From a virus, in the IMG/VR virus record IMGVR_UViG_3300035698_003607, positions 1 to 33,605 of that record: a stretch of 33,605 bases of DNA; one strand, written 5' to 3'. Of the stretch, positions 1-8,210 are shown in pieces. Both the position numbers and the translations under genes were made by a program. A model generated the notes under the pieces. That model did not search any database. It was given only the letters and a program-made list of their open reading frames with translations, and was not told where the DNA came from. Each line of letters starts with the position of its first letter. Position 1 is the first letter of the stretch.

Positions 1-1
1 A

Positions 2-127
2 ATTAAAAGAGGTGGAGAGTTTACTATACATTATGCTAGCCCAGACTTCAAAACACGCAAAGGCTGTATCAAGAACATGGAGAAGTTCATGAAAGATAAT
101 GGGTTTAAATACAAGGTGGTGGGGTGA
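2..127 (+). CDS. C-terminal fragment of a hypothetical protein
   Basis: An open frame runs in from the window edge and stops at TGA 125-127, giving the last 41 residues of a protein whose start lies outside. The fragment is basic and reads IKRGGEFTIHYASPDFKTRK, then a KGCIKNMEKF stretch, ending FKYKVVG. No family is recognised. Its stop overlaps the start of the next small gene (TGATG), which is the spacing seen throughout this phage and supports it being a real gene end. The call as coding rests on that junction and on reading direction only. Confidence 0.5.
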   Translation: MKRGGEFTIHYASPDFKTRKGCIKNMEKFMKDNGFKYKVVG

Positions 128-225
128 TGAGTTGGGAAAATTTACACTTAATTATACTTAAAATACTAACCTTGTTAAATATAATAAATTTATTAGTTTG
201 GGCTATAAGAAAAGCTTTAATTTAA
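127..225 (+). CDS. 32-aa single-helix membrane peptide
   Basis: ATG at 127 overlaps the preceding TGA by one base. The frame codes 32 residues, nearly all of them one hydrophobic helix (about residues 6-27, rich in Ile and Leu), with a short basic end (RKA). It has no cysteine pair or enzyme motif. Small single-pass peptides are common in early phage regions, but no function can be assigned. The translational coupling to the upstream frame is the main support; the AT-rich composition means a chance ORF is possible. Confidence 0.45.
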   Translation: MSWENLHLIILKILTLLNIINLLVWAIRKALI

Positions 226-251
226 CCGCCCATTGGGCTTGAGGAGGGATG

Positions 252-689
252 ATGAAAGAAGCACAAATGCAAACAATGTTTGGAAAATGGTTACAAGAAA
301 GAAAAAGCTACAGTGGCGCATATGAATTGAAAATAGAGAAAGGTAAGGCATTTGCTTTTAATAAAGTTAAGGAACATCAAATTGAAGCCTTGTTACAGAT
401 TGGAGAGGGTGGGTTATACCATAAAATAGCGGATAACCCTATCTTTGCAGGCAAGAAGACAAGGTTTCACACTGTAAAGCCATTTGACTGCGTTTATTTG
501 AGACATTGTATTGCAAGTATAGTCCTATGGTACTATGTCCCAAGAACGCCTAAGATGTGCTTTATAATAGATATAAGGTCATTTTTAGATATTGTAGAAA
601 ACCACACACGAAAAAGCATTAGAGAATATGAACTAGATGAGTATTTAAACAATGTTGAATACCAAATAAAAAAGGTTAGGTTTGCATGA
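252..689 (+). CDS. Putative PDDEXK / Holliday-junction-resolvase-like nuclease
   Basis: A 145-aa soluble protein. It begins with a helical segment (FGKWLQER), then AYELKIEKGKAF, which contains an E-x-K pair typical of the PDDEXK nuclease core. Then come KVKEHQIEALL, YHKIADNP and, after a gap, KPFDCVYL followed by a hydrophobic strand (ASIVLWYYV). This pattern matches the small resolvase-like nucleases encoded by many phages, which cut branched DNA during recombination or before packaging. There are two in-frame ATGs; GAGGAGG at 241-247 sits almost against the first (249) but 4 bases from the second (252), so 252 is preferred. The gene ends in a 4-base ATGA overlap with the HNH-like gene. Family assignment is by motif reading only. 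Confidence 0.55.
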   Translation: MKEAQMQTMFGKWLQERKSYSGAYELKIEKGKAFAFNKVKEHQIEALLQIGEGGLYHKIADNPIFAGKKTRFHTVKPFDCVYLRHCIASIVLWYYVPRTPKMCFIIDIRSFLDIVENHTRKSIREYELDEYLNNVEYQIKKVRFA

Positions 690-1024
690 TATCCAAAGAC
701 GAAGTAAAAAAACTAGACTCTCTCGCATACAAGATATTCTGCGAAGAACACCGTAAATGTTTTATGTGTCCATCTATGGCAATAGAAGAGCATCACCTAT
801 TTAAGCGTGAAGCTTATATCATTAGGTGGGATAAGAGAAACAGAATACCTGTCTGTCGTGAATGCCATAGATACATTGAAGATATTGAAAACAAAACGTT
901 GAAAGAGAAATATATATCAACTTACGGACAAGAGCAATACGATGAACTAAGTAGGCTTAATAGATTGATTAAACCGCCCATCTATTTTGAATATTGGGAA
1001 TCTAAACTAAAGGGGCTGAAATGA
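686..1024 (+). CDS. HNH-type endonuclease-like protein
   Basis: A 112-aa protein with a compact metal-binding pattern: CFMC, then EEHHLFKREA, then NRIPVCRECHRYIED. The C-x2-C and C-x2-C-H pairs with a central HH and a downstream N...H fit the HNH (beta-beta-alpha metal) nuclease fold, also seen in small phage recombination proteins such as NinG. The C-terminal third is helical and charged. It starts in an ATGA overlap with the upstream nuclease and itself overlaps the next gene by ATGA, so the three are probably co-translated. A role in DNA recombination or packaging is inferred from family and neighbours. Catalytic activity is not certain, because such folds can be purely DNA-binding. Confidence 0.6.
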   Translation: MISKDEVKKLDSLAYKIFCEEHRKCFMCPSMAIEEHHLFKREAYIIRWDKRNRIPVCRECHRYIEDIENKTLKEKYISTYGQEQYDELSRLNRLIKPPIYFEYWESKLKGLK

Positions 1025-1200
1025 TATACTGTAACGACTGCCAACACTATGGCAAAGTAAAGGACGATGAACGACTGCTGAAACTAAGCCTACCGACCAA
1101 GGGCTGTATCAAGCATAACAAAAGAGTGTCCGATAAGGATTACCCGAATGCGAGAAACATGTGTGAAGATAAAGAAAAGAATCAATCTTCGGGAACGTAA
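1021..1200 (+). CDS. 59-aa Cys-rich small protein (possible zinc finger)
   Basis: ATG 1021 overlaps the HNH-like gene stop (ATGA). The 59-aa product starts MIYCNDCQHYGK, has a KGCIKH segment near residue 29 and a further Cys near residue 48, so four cysteines could bind one metal ion. The KGCIKH segment resembles KGCIKN in the frame at the left edge of the window, a similarity too short to interpret. The last 19 bases overlap the end of the converging NlpC/P60-like gene on the other strand. Function unknown; it probably belongs to the same early nucleic-acid-handling operon. Confidence 0.6.
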   Translation: MIYCNDCQHYGKVKDDERLLKLSLPTKGCIKHNKRVSDKDYPNARNMCEDKEKNQSSGT

Positions 1201-1727
1201 TAACCGTAAGTTTTAGATTTAGCGAGCGTCTTTAATATGTCGTTTAATTCTCCAGGATTAAGGCGTTCTTTAATTCCCCACTTGAACGCTTTATTAATAT
1301 CTTTTATCTCACGTTCGGAACAGAAATCTTTGAATGGGTTCTGTAACCATCTTATACCCAACCGTTGACCAATCAGACCAAGGTAGTCATATCGGCCAAA
1401 CGGATTCCACCACTTCTTTTTTTTAATCTTCATTATGCGTTTAGATGCTAAGTCAATAAGTTTTAACCTTTTCTCGGTAGGTACGTCAGGGAAATAAACA
1501 AACTTTAGCTTGTTGTAGCCGTTGACATAAGACTCCAATGGAATCCTCTTGTAGCCCCCTGGGTTCTGCGAGTCGAAACAACCAACCTTATTCATCCGCA
1601 TTACATGGTTGTACGGTTCATTCGTGACCGCCCGTATCCTCCAACTGATAAAACTACGAGTGTTAGACGCAAATACCAACATTGGTAAATCCGATTGTTT
1701 GATTTTGCTTGGGTCAATTATTTTCAT
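1182..1727 (-). CDS. Permuted NlpC/P60-type (papain-like) peptidase, putative cell-wall hydrolase
   Basis: A 181-aa protein with the order typical of circularly permuted papain-like amidases: a catalytic His early (YNHVM, His41), a mid-domain RYDYLGLIG segment (113-120) and a late nucleophile in DFCSERE (Cys136). A polar partner residue is not identified. Members of this fold cut peptide or amide bonds, often in peptidoglycan. It has no signal peptide. It is the last gene of the late block and overlaps the 1512-aa internal protein by 4 bases, so it may be either the endolysin or a virion-associated lysin used at entry. No other cell-wall hydrolase is visible in the window, which favours a lytic role. 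Confidence 0.65.
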   Translation of the reverse strand: MKIIDPSKIKQSDLPMLVFASNTRSFISWRIRAVTNEPYNHVMRMNKVGCFDSQNPGGYKRIPLESYVNGYNKLKFVYFPDVPTEKRLKLIDLASKRIMKIKKKKWWNPFGRYDYLGLIGQRLGIRWLQNPFKDFCSEREIKDINKAFKWGIKERLNPGELNDILKTLAKSKTYGYYVPED

Positions 1728-4700
1728 TGTTTACCGCCTTCTATAAACTTTTCAATAATAGATTTTGGTTCTCGTTTTTCCCAATATTCTCTACCACCCT
1801 TTGTTGACCATTTCCCATAAATACCAGCTTTTAAAAAGTCCATCGGGTCATCAATAACAAACATTTTTTTACCTGCCCTATCTCTTACCGCATTATCTGG
1901 GTCAATATAGGCTTTCATTGCTGACCATGCTCTTTCCATCTGCACACCGCCACCAATACCAAACATGCCGGGCCCATACTTAATCATAGCTGAACTTAAT
2001 TTATCCCAATTCCTTTTCTCAACAACGTTCTTTATTCCTTCAACTATTTCAGATCCTAACGCAACTGGTGATATTTGTCCTGTTCTACCCATGTATTGAC
2101 CCGTTAGTTTTTTTATTATTGGACTTAACCAATATTCTCTAAAAGGCAAAAAGGCTTCAACGGGATTAAATTTTCTTGTCTTTGTTGCCATTGCAAACAT
2201 TCTAAATAAACCTAAACCAATTATATATCTTGTCAACATATAAACAGCGTCCATCTTTGTATCAGGAGGAGTTCCCGTTTTACCAGCCCACTCTTTTGCT
2301 GTGTTCCACATTTCAAACATAAATGTCTGATATGGTGTTGCGGTTTTTGAAGCAAGCGACCTTAATATTCTCGGTTTATCTTCATCGTTATACATCGACT
2401 GAGTTTTTGCACCTCCGTCTGATGCAAATTCCATTAATGCTTTACCTCTTAACCCTTTCTTTCGTCCAACTCGTTCCGCTGCTTTTATTGACGAGCCTGT
2501 CAAAAAGGATTCCATGTTGTCCGTAAAAAAGGTTGTAAAGTTATTAAACATTTCTCCTGCAGAAGTATAAACTTTTACATTCCCTCCTATTGTGTTCTGA
2601 GCGTCTTGTCTACTCACTTGCGCGTTCTTTGCAGACTTGATTTTGTACGCGTAATATTTATTCATACTCTTTGTGCTTTTAAAATAATCAGTGACTCCCA
2701 ACATTGAATTTACATATCCAAACCGAGCCCATGTATTAATTGCTGATCTTATTTGAGTAACTGTCATCCACCCAAAATTTAAAGGGAACACGGCAAGGTT
2801 TCTAATTTGATTAAATTTCTTCGCGGCTTTTGTGATTTTCGGGTTTAATTTTAAAACTCTGTCTAGTTGTGGTTGTATACCAGCAAATCCTTCCGCAGTC
2901 CAATCCTGTATGAACTTTGCACTACCTTCAAATCCCATAGATTCAAGTTGTTGAGCAAAAGCCTTGTTATTCTGAATTATTGACGTATTAAATATATCCT
3001 TACTTGCTGTCTGTAAATACCGCTGTGCTAAATCAATGGATGATTGTACTTGACTATCGTATGGTATACCGCCCTTTCGAGCCATTTCACGGGGATTAAA
3101 GGGCTTATTAAGCTGAACATAGTCTGGAAGTGCCTTTGCTACATCTTCTGGTGTCATCCCTCGTCCTAGCATCTGTTCCCAAATAGTCGTATCTCGTAAC
3201 ATTTCAGGCGAATAATCACCTCTATATGCAATTTCTTGTTGGCCTCTCAATTCTCTCATAACATTTTGTTCTTCTATTAAAGAGTCATACCATTGACGTA
3301 GTTTAGTATCTTTGCCTGATCGTAATTCTTCTGTAAACTTAATATCTTCTTTTGAGTTAGGTTTTGTTTTTTTAAATATCTTTTGAAGCTCGCCTAGCTT
3401 TTCATCAAGCCAATCCATTTTTTGAGTAGTAATATCTCTGGTTCTCCATAATACATTTTTCTCTACTGGCCCCGCTTGATCTTTTAGTTTTGCTTTCTGC
3501 TTAACAGATAATGCACCATCTATATTCTGCAATGCTCTCGTAGGGTCAGTCCAACCGCCAGCTAACTCTTGCACCTCTTTAAAGTTTCCATAATCTGCAA
3601 ATTCTTGAGACACATAAGTACCTGCTTGCCGTAATGCAATCTTTGTTTTACCTTCTTTTGTTTCTCTTGTTGCGATACCTTCCCTTTGTGCAGTCTCTTT
3701 TAAGAGATTATTTAATCGCTCGGCTTTTCTATTTGCCTCTTGTGCAGTTATTGTTCCTGCTAATCTTTGACCGTTAAGTTTTCTTTGTGATTTTTGTATC
3801 ATTCTAATTTTAGAACTTTCAGGCAATGCAATATCTTCAAAGTATTCTTTATGCTTATTAAAGGTTGGTGATTTAGAAATATACTCAGGCGTTTGTTCTG
3901 GTTCTGCTATCTGTTCGGCAGGGAGTTCAATGTCTTCTGCAATTTCGCCTTCTTCTGTAAAATAGCTCGTAAGGTCGGCGATATCTTCTGAGCTAAGTCC
4001 TTCATCTTCTTGGAGTTGTTTGATGTGGCTGTCATAAAATTTATCCTTGGCTTCTAACGTTTCTTTTAAACCGTCTATAAGGTCATTATACACTATTTCT
4101 TGCTTCTCTGTCAATGGTTTACCCTTCTCAACCTTATCAAGTATATTTAGCGTTTCTTTCTTCGTGTAGCCTTTATTTTTAAAATACTCTGGGAACGTGG
4201 ATGGTTCAATCATAACGTTAAGAACTTCACCGTCTTCATCTCTAATCACTAGTTTTTCAGATGCAACACCTTCTGATATTTCGTCTTTTAGTATTTTGTT
4301 ATAATTACGTTGTGTTGTCGTCACGCTCTCTTTAATGTCTAACCCCTGTGCCTTGTTGTATATGTCGGTGAGTTGGGATTTTGTTTTACCATAAACATCT
4401 TCTAATGTTGTTTGTAATTCTTTAGGTGCATAAATTACCTCACCCTCTTTTATCTTAGGGTTTACGATATCAGACCTTTGTATTTTTTTAGATGAAACAT
4501 TTCTCCCAAAATCTCTTGCTCCCTTTTCACTTAACGTTATCCAATCGCCTTTACGGATTCCTTTTGTACCTTCGGGAGTAGCCCTATAAACAGTTACTAT
4601 CTCGTCACCTTCTAATCTTTCAAAACCATTTAGATTTGTTGCCCTTACGTCAATCGCTTTATTTGCTAAACTATCGAACCTTGGTATTTCGTTTTTAAAG

Positions 4701-6262
4701 CCCTCTATGCTTTTATATTTATTAGCCATAGAGATAAGGCTTTTTATTTCTTTAGGTTGTTTTTTGTTACTCTCCACAAACTCCTCGGCTGTGGCGTACT
4801 TGCGGGCTTCCTCGATTAGTGGGTCTTCTGTTCCCTTAGCTATCTCGGCTTTACCTAGCTTTTCAGGGAAAAATATTTGATACGTTGTTTCGTCCTCATC
4901 TTCTAGTTTAACTCCATCATAACCTTGCTCAATCAATTCCTGAGTGCTGTATTTATCTGTTTCATTCCATCCAGCTAATTTTAGTTTGTTCTCGTCTATA
5001 AGGCGTTCCATTATTTGACCTTTGCCTGTAGCAGAAACCTCGCCTTTTTCTATTTTGCTTTTATTATCAGTAAACCAAATTGTGCCATCAGCTGATTTTT
5101 TAATATTAAAATCTTCAAATTCTTCTGCTGTTCCATGATAAATAGTCTTTGGTTTAACCTCGTCAAACTCTGCCTGTGCATACTCCTCTAAATCTTTCTC
5201 AAAGTCTATCTCGGCTTGCTTGGCAACGTTCTCTGTTTCTTCCATTGCACTGTCTACACCCTGTTGCATAACCTTCTCGGCTTGTGGGTCTGTTAATCCG
5301 TTTTCCATGAGGGCATCTTTTGTGCCATCACTTCGCATAGTATCTAATAATAAAGACGCTGAACCGCCCAAAACTGCACCTAAAAAGGCACTGTAAGCTG
5401 AATCCGTTGCTATATCTATAAGTGAATCTTCACGGATGCCTGCCATCTTTGTCATAAGCCCTTCTGAACCTGTCTGAGCCGCTTCCTGTAGTCCTTCTGT
5501 CATTGCACCGCCTACCCAATTCGCCGCACCCTTAACGAACTTATTGCGGATATTCTTCCCAAACCCTTTCATAATATAATCTACACCAATGCCCTCAAGT
5601 GCGCCTTCAACCATTCCTGCCAAAGTTGAAAACTCACCTGCAACCCTTGGGTCTTTCTCTTGATTTCGTGCCTCTGTATAAATACTTCCTTTTTGCATAA
5701 GTCCAAACACCATTGCTGATGCTTGAGGACTTTTTGAAGCGTACCCTATCGCCAAACTTGCAGCAAGACTTACCGACCCTGCGCCCAAATCTTCCATGAC
5801 TTTGTTTACTGTTGTTTCTTGTGCTGGAAATCTATCCTTTAATCTCTTTTGTGTCTTTTTTATTAAGTTACGCCCATAATTGGCTATCTTCTCATCAATA
5901 TCAGTACGCTTGAAAATCTCTGCTTTTAACTGTTTAGCCAATGGCAAGTGACCACCTGTAGCCATACCAACCATTGTATCTTTCGTTGAGGGGTCTTCCT
6001 CGGCTCTTTCCCCAACTTCTTGGATAAGACCGCCAGCTGCAATAGGAAGGCTCTCTATGCCCTTTAAAATACCTGTAAAGCCCACTTGAGTTCCATCTTT
6101 CCACTGTTCCTTAAATTCTTTCCTTGGATGTATAGCAAGTAAATCCGTTGGCTGTTGTTTCTCTAACAGATCAACAGGCTCTTGTTGATGATTAGACAAT
6201 AAGTCTTGTGGTTCTTCCGCTAATAAATCTCTAGGCTGTTGTCCTAATAAGTCTACTGGCAT
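1724..6262 (-). CDS. 1512-aa internal virion / polyvalent-type protein with two ART-like domains
   Basis: This is the largest gene in the window. The N-terminus (1-42) carries five P-x-DLL repeats. A helical, glycine- and alanine-rich region with hydrophobic stretches follows (about 160-190 and 285-305). Around 373-470 is a module starting IYHGTAEEFEDF and ending GYDGVKLED...FFPEKL, which resembles the ADP-ribosyltransferase-like domains of phage polyvalent proteins. A second, shorter ART-like pattern spans about 554-615 (YRATPEG, WITLSEKGARDFGRN, EVIYAP). The rest is long, charged and helical with a few hydrophobic segments near the C-terminus (YIIGLGLFRMF). Position at the end of the structural block suggests an ejected internal protein, like the large internal proteins of podoviruses. 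Enzyme activity is inferred only from motif shape. Confidence 0.6.
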   Translation of the reverse strand: MPVDLLGQQPRDLLAEEPQDLLSNHQQEPVDLLEKQQPTDLLAIHPRKEFKEQWKDGTQVGFTGILKGIESLPIAAGGLIQEVGERAEEDPSTKDTMVGMATGGHLPLAKQLKAEIFKRTDIDEKIANYGRNLIKKTQKRLKDRFPAQETTVNKVMEDLGAGSVSLAASLAIGYASKSPQASAMVFGLMQKGSIYTEARNQEKDPRVAGEFSTLAGMVEGALEGIGVDYIMKGFGKNIRNKFVKGAANWVGGAMTEGLQEAAQTGSEGLMTKMAGIREDSLIDIATDSAYSAFLGAVLGGSASLLLDTMRSDGTKDALMENGLTDPQAEKVMQQGVDSAMEETENVAKQAEIDFEKDLEEYAQAEFDEVKPKTIYHGTAEEFEDFNIKKSADGTIWFTDNKSKIEKGEVSATGKGQIMERLIDENKLKLAGWNETDKYSTQELIEQGYDGVKLEDEDETTYQIFFPEKLGKAEIAKGTEDPLIEEARKYATAEEFVESNKKQPKEIKSLISMANKYKSIEGFKNEIPRFDSLANKAIDVRATNLNGFERLEGDEIVTVYRATPEGTKGIRKGDWITLSEKGARDFGRNVSSKKIQRSDIVNPKIKEGEVIYAPKELQTTLEDVYGKTKSQLTDIYNKAQGLDIKESVTTTQRNYNKILKDEISEGVASEKLVIRDEDGEVLNVMIEPSTFPEYFKNKGYTKKETLNILDKVEKGKPLTEKQEIVYNDLIDGLKETLEAKDKFYDSHIKQLQEDEGLSSEDIADLTSYFTEEGEIAEDIELPAEQIAEPEQTPEYISKSPTFNKHKEYFEDIALPESSKIRMIQKSQRKLNGQRLAGTITAQEANRKAERLNNLLKETAQREGIATRETKEGKTKIALRQAGTYVSQEFADYGNFKEVQELAGGWTDPTRALQNIDGALSVKQKAKLKDQAGPVEKNVLWRTRDITTQKMDWLDEKLGELQKIFKKTKPNSKEDIKFTEELRSGKDTKLRQWYDSLIEEQNVMRELRGQQEIAYRGDYSPEMLRDTTIWEQMLGRGMTPEDVAKALPDYVQLNKPFNPREMARKGGIPYDSQVQSSIDLAQRYLQTASKDIFNTSIIQNNKAFAQQLESMGFEGSAKFIQDWTAEGFAGIQPQLDRVLKLNPKITKAAKKFNQIRNLAVFPLNFGWMTVTQIRSAINTWARFGYVNSMLGVTDYFKSTKSMNKYYAYKIKSAKNAQVSRQDAQNTIGGNVKVYTSAGEMFNNFTTFFTDNMESFLTGSSIKAAERVGRKKGLRGKALMEFASDGGAKTQSMYNDEDKPRILRSLASKTATPYQTFMFEMWNTAKEWAGKTGTPPDTKMDAVYMLTRYIIGLGLFRMFAMATKTRKFNPVEAFLPFREYWLSPIIKKLTGQYMGRTGQISPVALGSEIVEGIKNVVEKRNWDKLSSAMIKYGPGMFGIGGGVQMERAWSAMKAYIDPDNAVRDRAGKKMFVIDDPMDFLKAGIYGKWSTKGGREYWEKREPKSIIEKFIEGGKQ
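6137..6262 (-). repeat. Five N-terminal P-x-DLL repeats of the internal protein
   Basis: The first 42 residues of the 1512-aa protein contain PVDLLGQQ, PRDLLAEE, PQDLLSNH, PVDLLEKQ and PTDLLA. The DLL cores start at residues 4, 12, 20, 31 and 40, so spacing is 8, 8, 11 and 9. The codons for the repeats differ, so it is a protein-level rather than a fresh DNA-level duplication. Such short repeated acidic-dileucine motifs usually act as multivalent docking sites; the partner is unknown. Confidence 0.8.
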
Positions 6263-6945
6263 TATTTACTCATTCGTTTTAATACTTCTTCAACGGTTAT
6301 TCCATGTTTTTTTGCAGTAAAGGCTAAATCTTCTTTTGATAATCCACTATTTTTAGCAGTGAGTTTTTTTGCTTTTTGTTTTTTTCCTGCACTTGGCTGA
6401 CCTCTATCACCTTTAAGCTGACTAAGATATTTTTCTTTTATCTTAGCAACGTCTGATAAGGCTGTTTGTCTTGCCTCTGCTGATTCAGGAGTTTCTTTAT
6501 TGTCAAATGGATTCCACTTGTTGCCAATGTCGATGTCTTTGTTAGGAATAAGACCTTCAGATGTTTCAATATCTTTTGGTGTTATTTTCCTGTCTACCGT
6601 GTCGTCTTTACCATATTTGATTTTACCACCTGAAACACTCTGAGGTATCATACCAAATTGTTGCGCTAATGCACTAGAATTATCAAACCCCATCATGCTA
6701 TCATAAATCTGTTGCTCTTTCTGTGACAATGGCGCACCGCTTTCCTGTTTCTTTTGGATTCTGCGTTGTATAACTTTCTTCGGGTCATACTGCAATTTCA
6801 CTTCCTCTGCCTGTTGTAACCTTTTGAGATTAGCGTCACTACTTCTCTTTTCTGTTCTGCGTGTTTCCTCTGCCCCCATAAATCCCCGCAAAAGGGCTTG
6901 CATTGGGTTCTCTGCTTGTGTTTTTGTTTTGCTGTATCTTGGCAT
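6262..6945 (-). CDS. Hydrophilic hypothetical protein, probable internal virion protein
   Basis: A 227-aa, highly charged protein rich in Lys, Gln and Glu, predicted mostly helical or disordered. It has no signal peptide, no membrane segment and no cysteines. The C-terminus (LSKEDLAFTAKKHGITVEEVLKRMSK) is a compact helix-turn-helix-like segment of the sort found at the ends of small docking domains. It overlaps both neighbours by a single base (TAATG). It lies between two probable ejection proteins and is likely to belong to that set, but no family is recognised. Confidence 0.6.
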   Translation of the reverse strand: MPRYSKTKTQAENPMQALLRGFMGAEETRRTEKRSSDANLKRLQQAEEVKLQYDPKKVIQRRIQKKQESGAPLSQKEQQIYDSMMGFDNSSALAQQFGMIPQSVSGGKIKYGKDDTVDRKITPKDIETSEGLIPNKDIDIGNKWNPFDNKETPESAEARQTALSDVAKIKEKYLSQLKGDRGQPSAGKKQKAKKLTAKNSGLSKEDLAFTAKKHGITVEEVLKRMSK

Positions 6946-7829
6946 TAGTTACCCCCTGATGTGTTCAGATAACTCAATAACGGTGCTATAGAACCCATTC
7001 CTGCGCCTGCGGTACTTGCCTGACCCCTTGCTGGGGCTGTTGCTCCTACTGAAGACGGTTGTGAGCCTGCTTTGTTTGCTAAAATATCGCTTAGCATTCC
7101 TCCTGCGCCTGCCATCCCTGAATTGTTAGGAGCAGCGGGCAAGCTATCTTCGTAAAACATTGGCAATAATGAACTAAAATTTTGCATCTGTGATTGGTTT
7201 GCGAAGCCTGCTAATCTATTCATATAATCCGATTTCGCACTAGAAGTAAGGTTAGTTTTCTGTATTCCTTGTTTAACGCCCAAGTCGGATATTTCCCCTG
7301 CTTGTTCAGCGGCCATTCTTGCCATCAATTCGCCCTCCGCAGGACTATCCTGAACGCCACGCCTTGCTGAAGATGCCTTAATTTGGTCATTTACTCCACC
7401 TTTTGTCGGTGAACCCCAATAATGCTGATTTATTTTGTTCTCGTAATTATCCCATATTTCGCCCCAGTCAGGTTGGATTGCCCCGTAATTAGGATCTGCA
7501 CCCATCTTGTCAACTTCACCTTTGTATGCTTTGTATTCAGGCTGGCCTCGTTGCCAGTTCATCATTTCGTCAAGCATGTCGAACATAGTCTTTTCATCTT
7601 CTTTATCTCCTCCTGGACGCATAAAGCCACCAGGGTCAAACATATTAGCAGCTACAGATTTTCCGGTACTTCCGTAAGTATCTTTACCTGCATATCCTTG
7701 ACCGCCAAACATTCCTCCTGGACCTCCACCTTCTTTAAAAGAACTCAGGGCTTGCATGTTTGAACTACCGGGCTGTGTTTGACTTCCTTGCCCTAACATA
7801 CTTAATAAAGACATTATCATTTGTAACAT
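6945..7829 (-). CDS. Gly/Met/Ala-rich ejection-like structural protein
   Basis: A 294-aa protein with a hydrophobic, Met-rich N-terminus (MLQMIMSLLSMLG) that is too short and polar-flanked to be a clear signal peptide, then a Gly-rich low-complexity stretch (GGGPGGMFGGQG). A helical centre (about 90-215, with Trp-rich PDWGEIWDNYENKI) follows, and then a low-complexity Ala/Gly/Ser tail. This composition resembles small internal or ejection proteins of short-tailed phages. ATG follows directly after the TAA of the upstream gene, and the stop overlaps the next start. The assignment rests on composition and position. Confidence 0.55.
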   Translation of the reverse strand: MLQMIMSLLSMLGQGSQTQPGSSNMQALSSFKEGGGPGGMFGGQGYAGKDTYGSTGKSVAANMFDPGGFMRPGGDKEDEKTMFDMLDEMMNWQRGQPEYKAYKGEVDKMGADPNYGAIQPDWGEIWDNYENKINQHYWGSPTKGGVNDQIKASSARRGVQDSPAEGELMARMAAEQAGEISDLGVKQGIQKTNLTSSAKSDYMNRLAGFANQSQMQNFSSLLPMFYEDSLPAAPNNSGMAGAGGMLSDILANKAGSQPSSVGATAPARGQASTAGAGMGSIAPLLSYLNTSGGN

Positions 7830-8201
7830 TTATGCCTCCTCTTCTTCTAGTTCGCCTTCCTCAATTAACTGATCCTCGGCAATCTTTTCCATACGTTTCT
7901 TTATTTTATCTTGTCGCTTGAACTTCTTCCGTGCTTTTTCTTCTTTCTTTGATTCTTCTTCTAACATTTTCATGTTCAACTTAAACTTACCATTTTTAAA
8001 GGTGTAATACTCTGCCGTGTAGGTAAAGTCTAAATCCTTTAATTCGCCTTTAATAACCGCCTTATCTTTGGTCTTAGGGCATACTGCATCATCTTGTGAA
8101 CTCAACGAGTACACGTGTCCTGTTTGCTTGTCGCTTAATACATAAACTTCTGCAAAAGCCATGTTTGAAACCAAAATAAATAATACTAATAAATAACGCA
8201 T
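7830..8201 (-). CDS. Secreted/periplasmic hypothetical protein with charged coiled tail
   Basis: A 123-aa protein that starts MRYLLVLFILVSNMAFAE, a complete Sec signal peptide with an A-F-A cleavage site before Glu18. The mature part has a short beta-like region with one Cys (about 18-70), then a very charged Lys/Glu helix ending EEGELEEEEA. No family is recognised. It sits between a tail-fibre-like gene and an ejection-like gene in the late block. A spanin-like or periplasmic scaffolding role would fit an exported coiled coil, but this is speculation. Confidence 0.6.
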   Translation of the reverse strand: MRYLLVLFILVSNMAFAEVYVLSDKQTGHVYSLSSQDDAVCPKTKDKAVIKGELKDLDFTYTAEYYTFKNGKFKLNMKMLEEESKKEEKARKKFKRQDKIKKRMEKIAEDQLIEEGELEEEEA

Positions 8202-8210
8202 GTTTCTCCT

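Noticed and set aside
157-185. TATAAT at 180-185 on the plus strand as a promoter for the nuclease genes.
   Set aside because: No convincing -35 box at 16-18 bases upstream; it lies in AT-rich coding sequence for a membrane helix.
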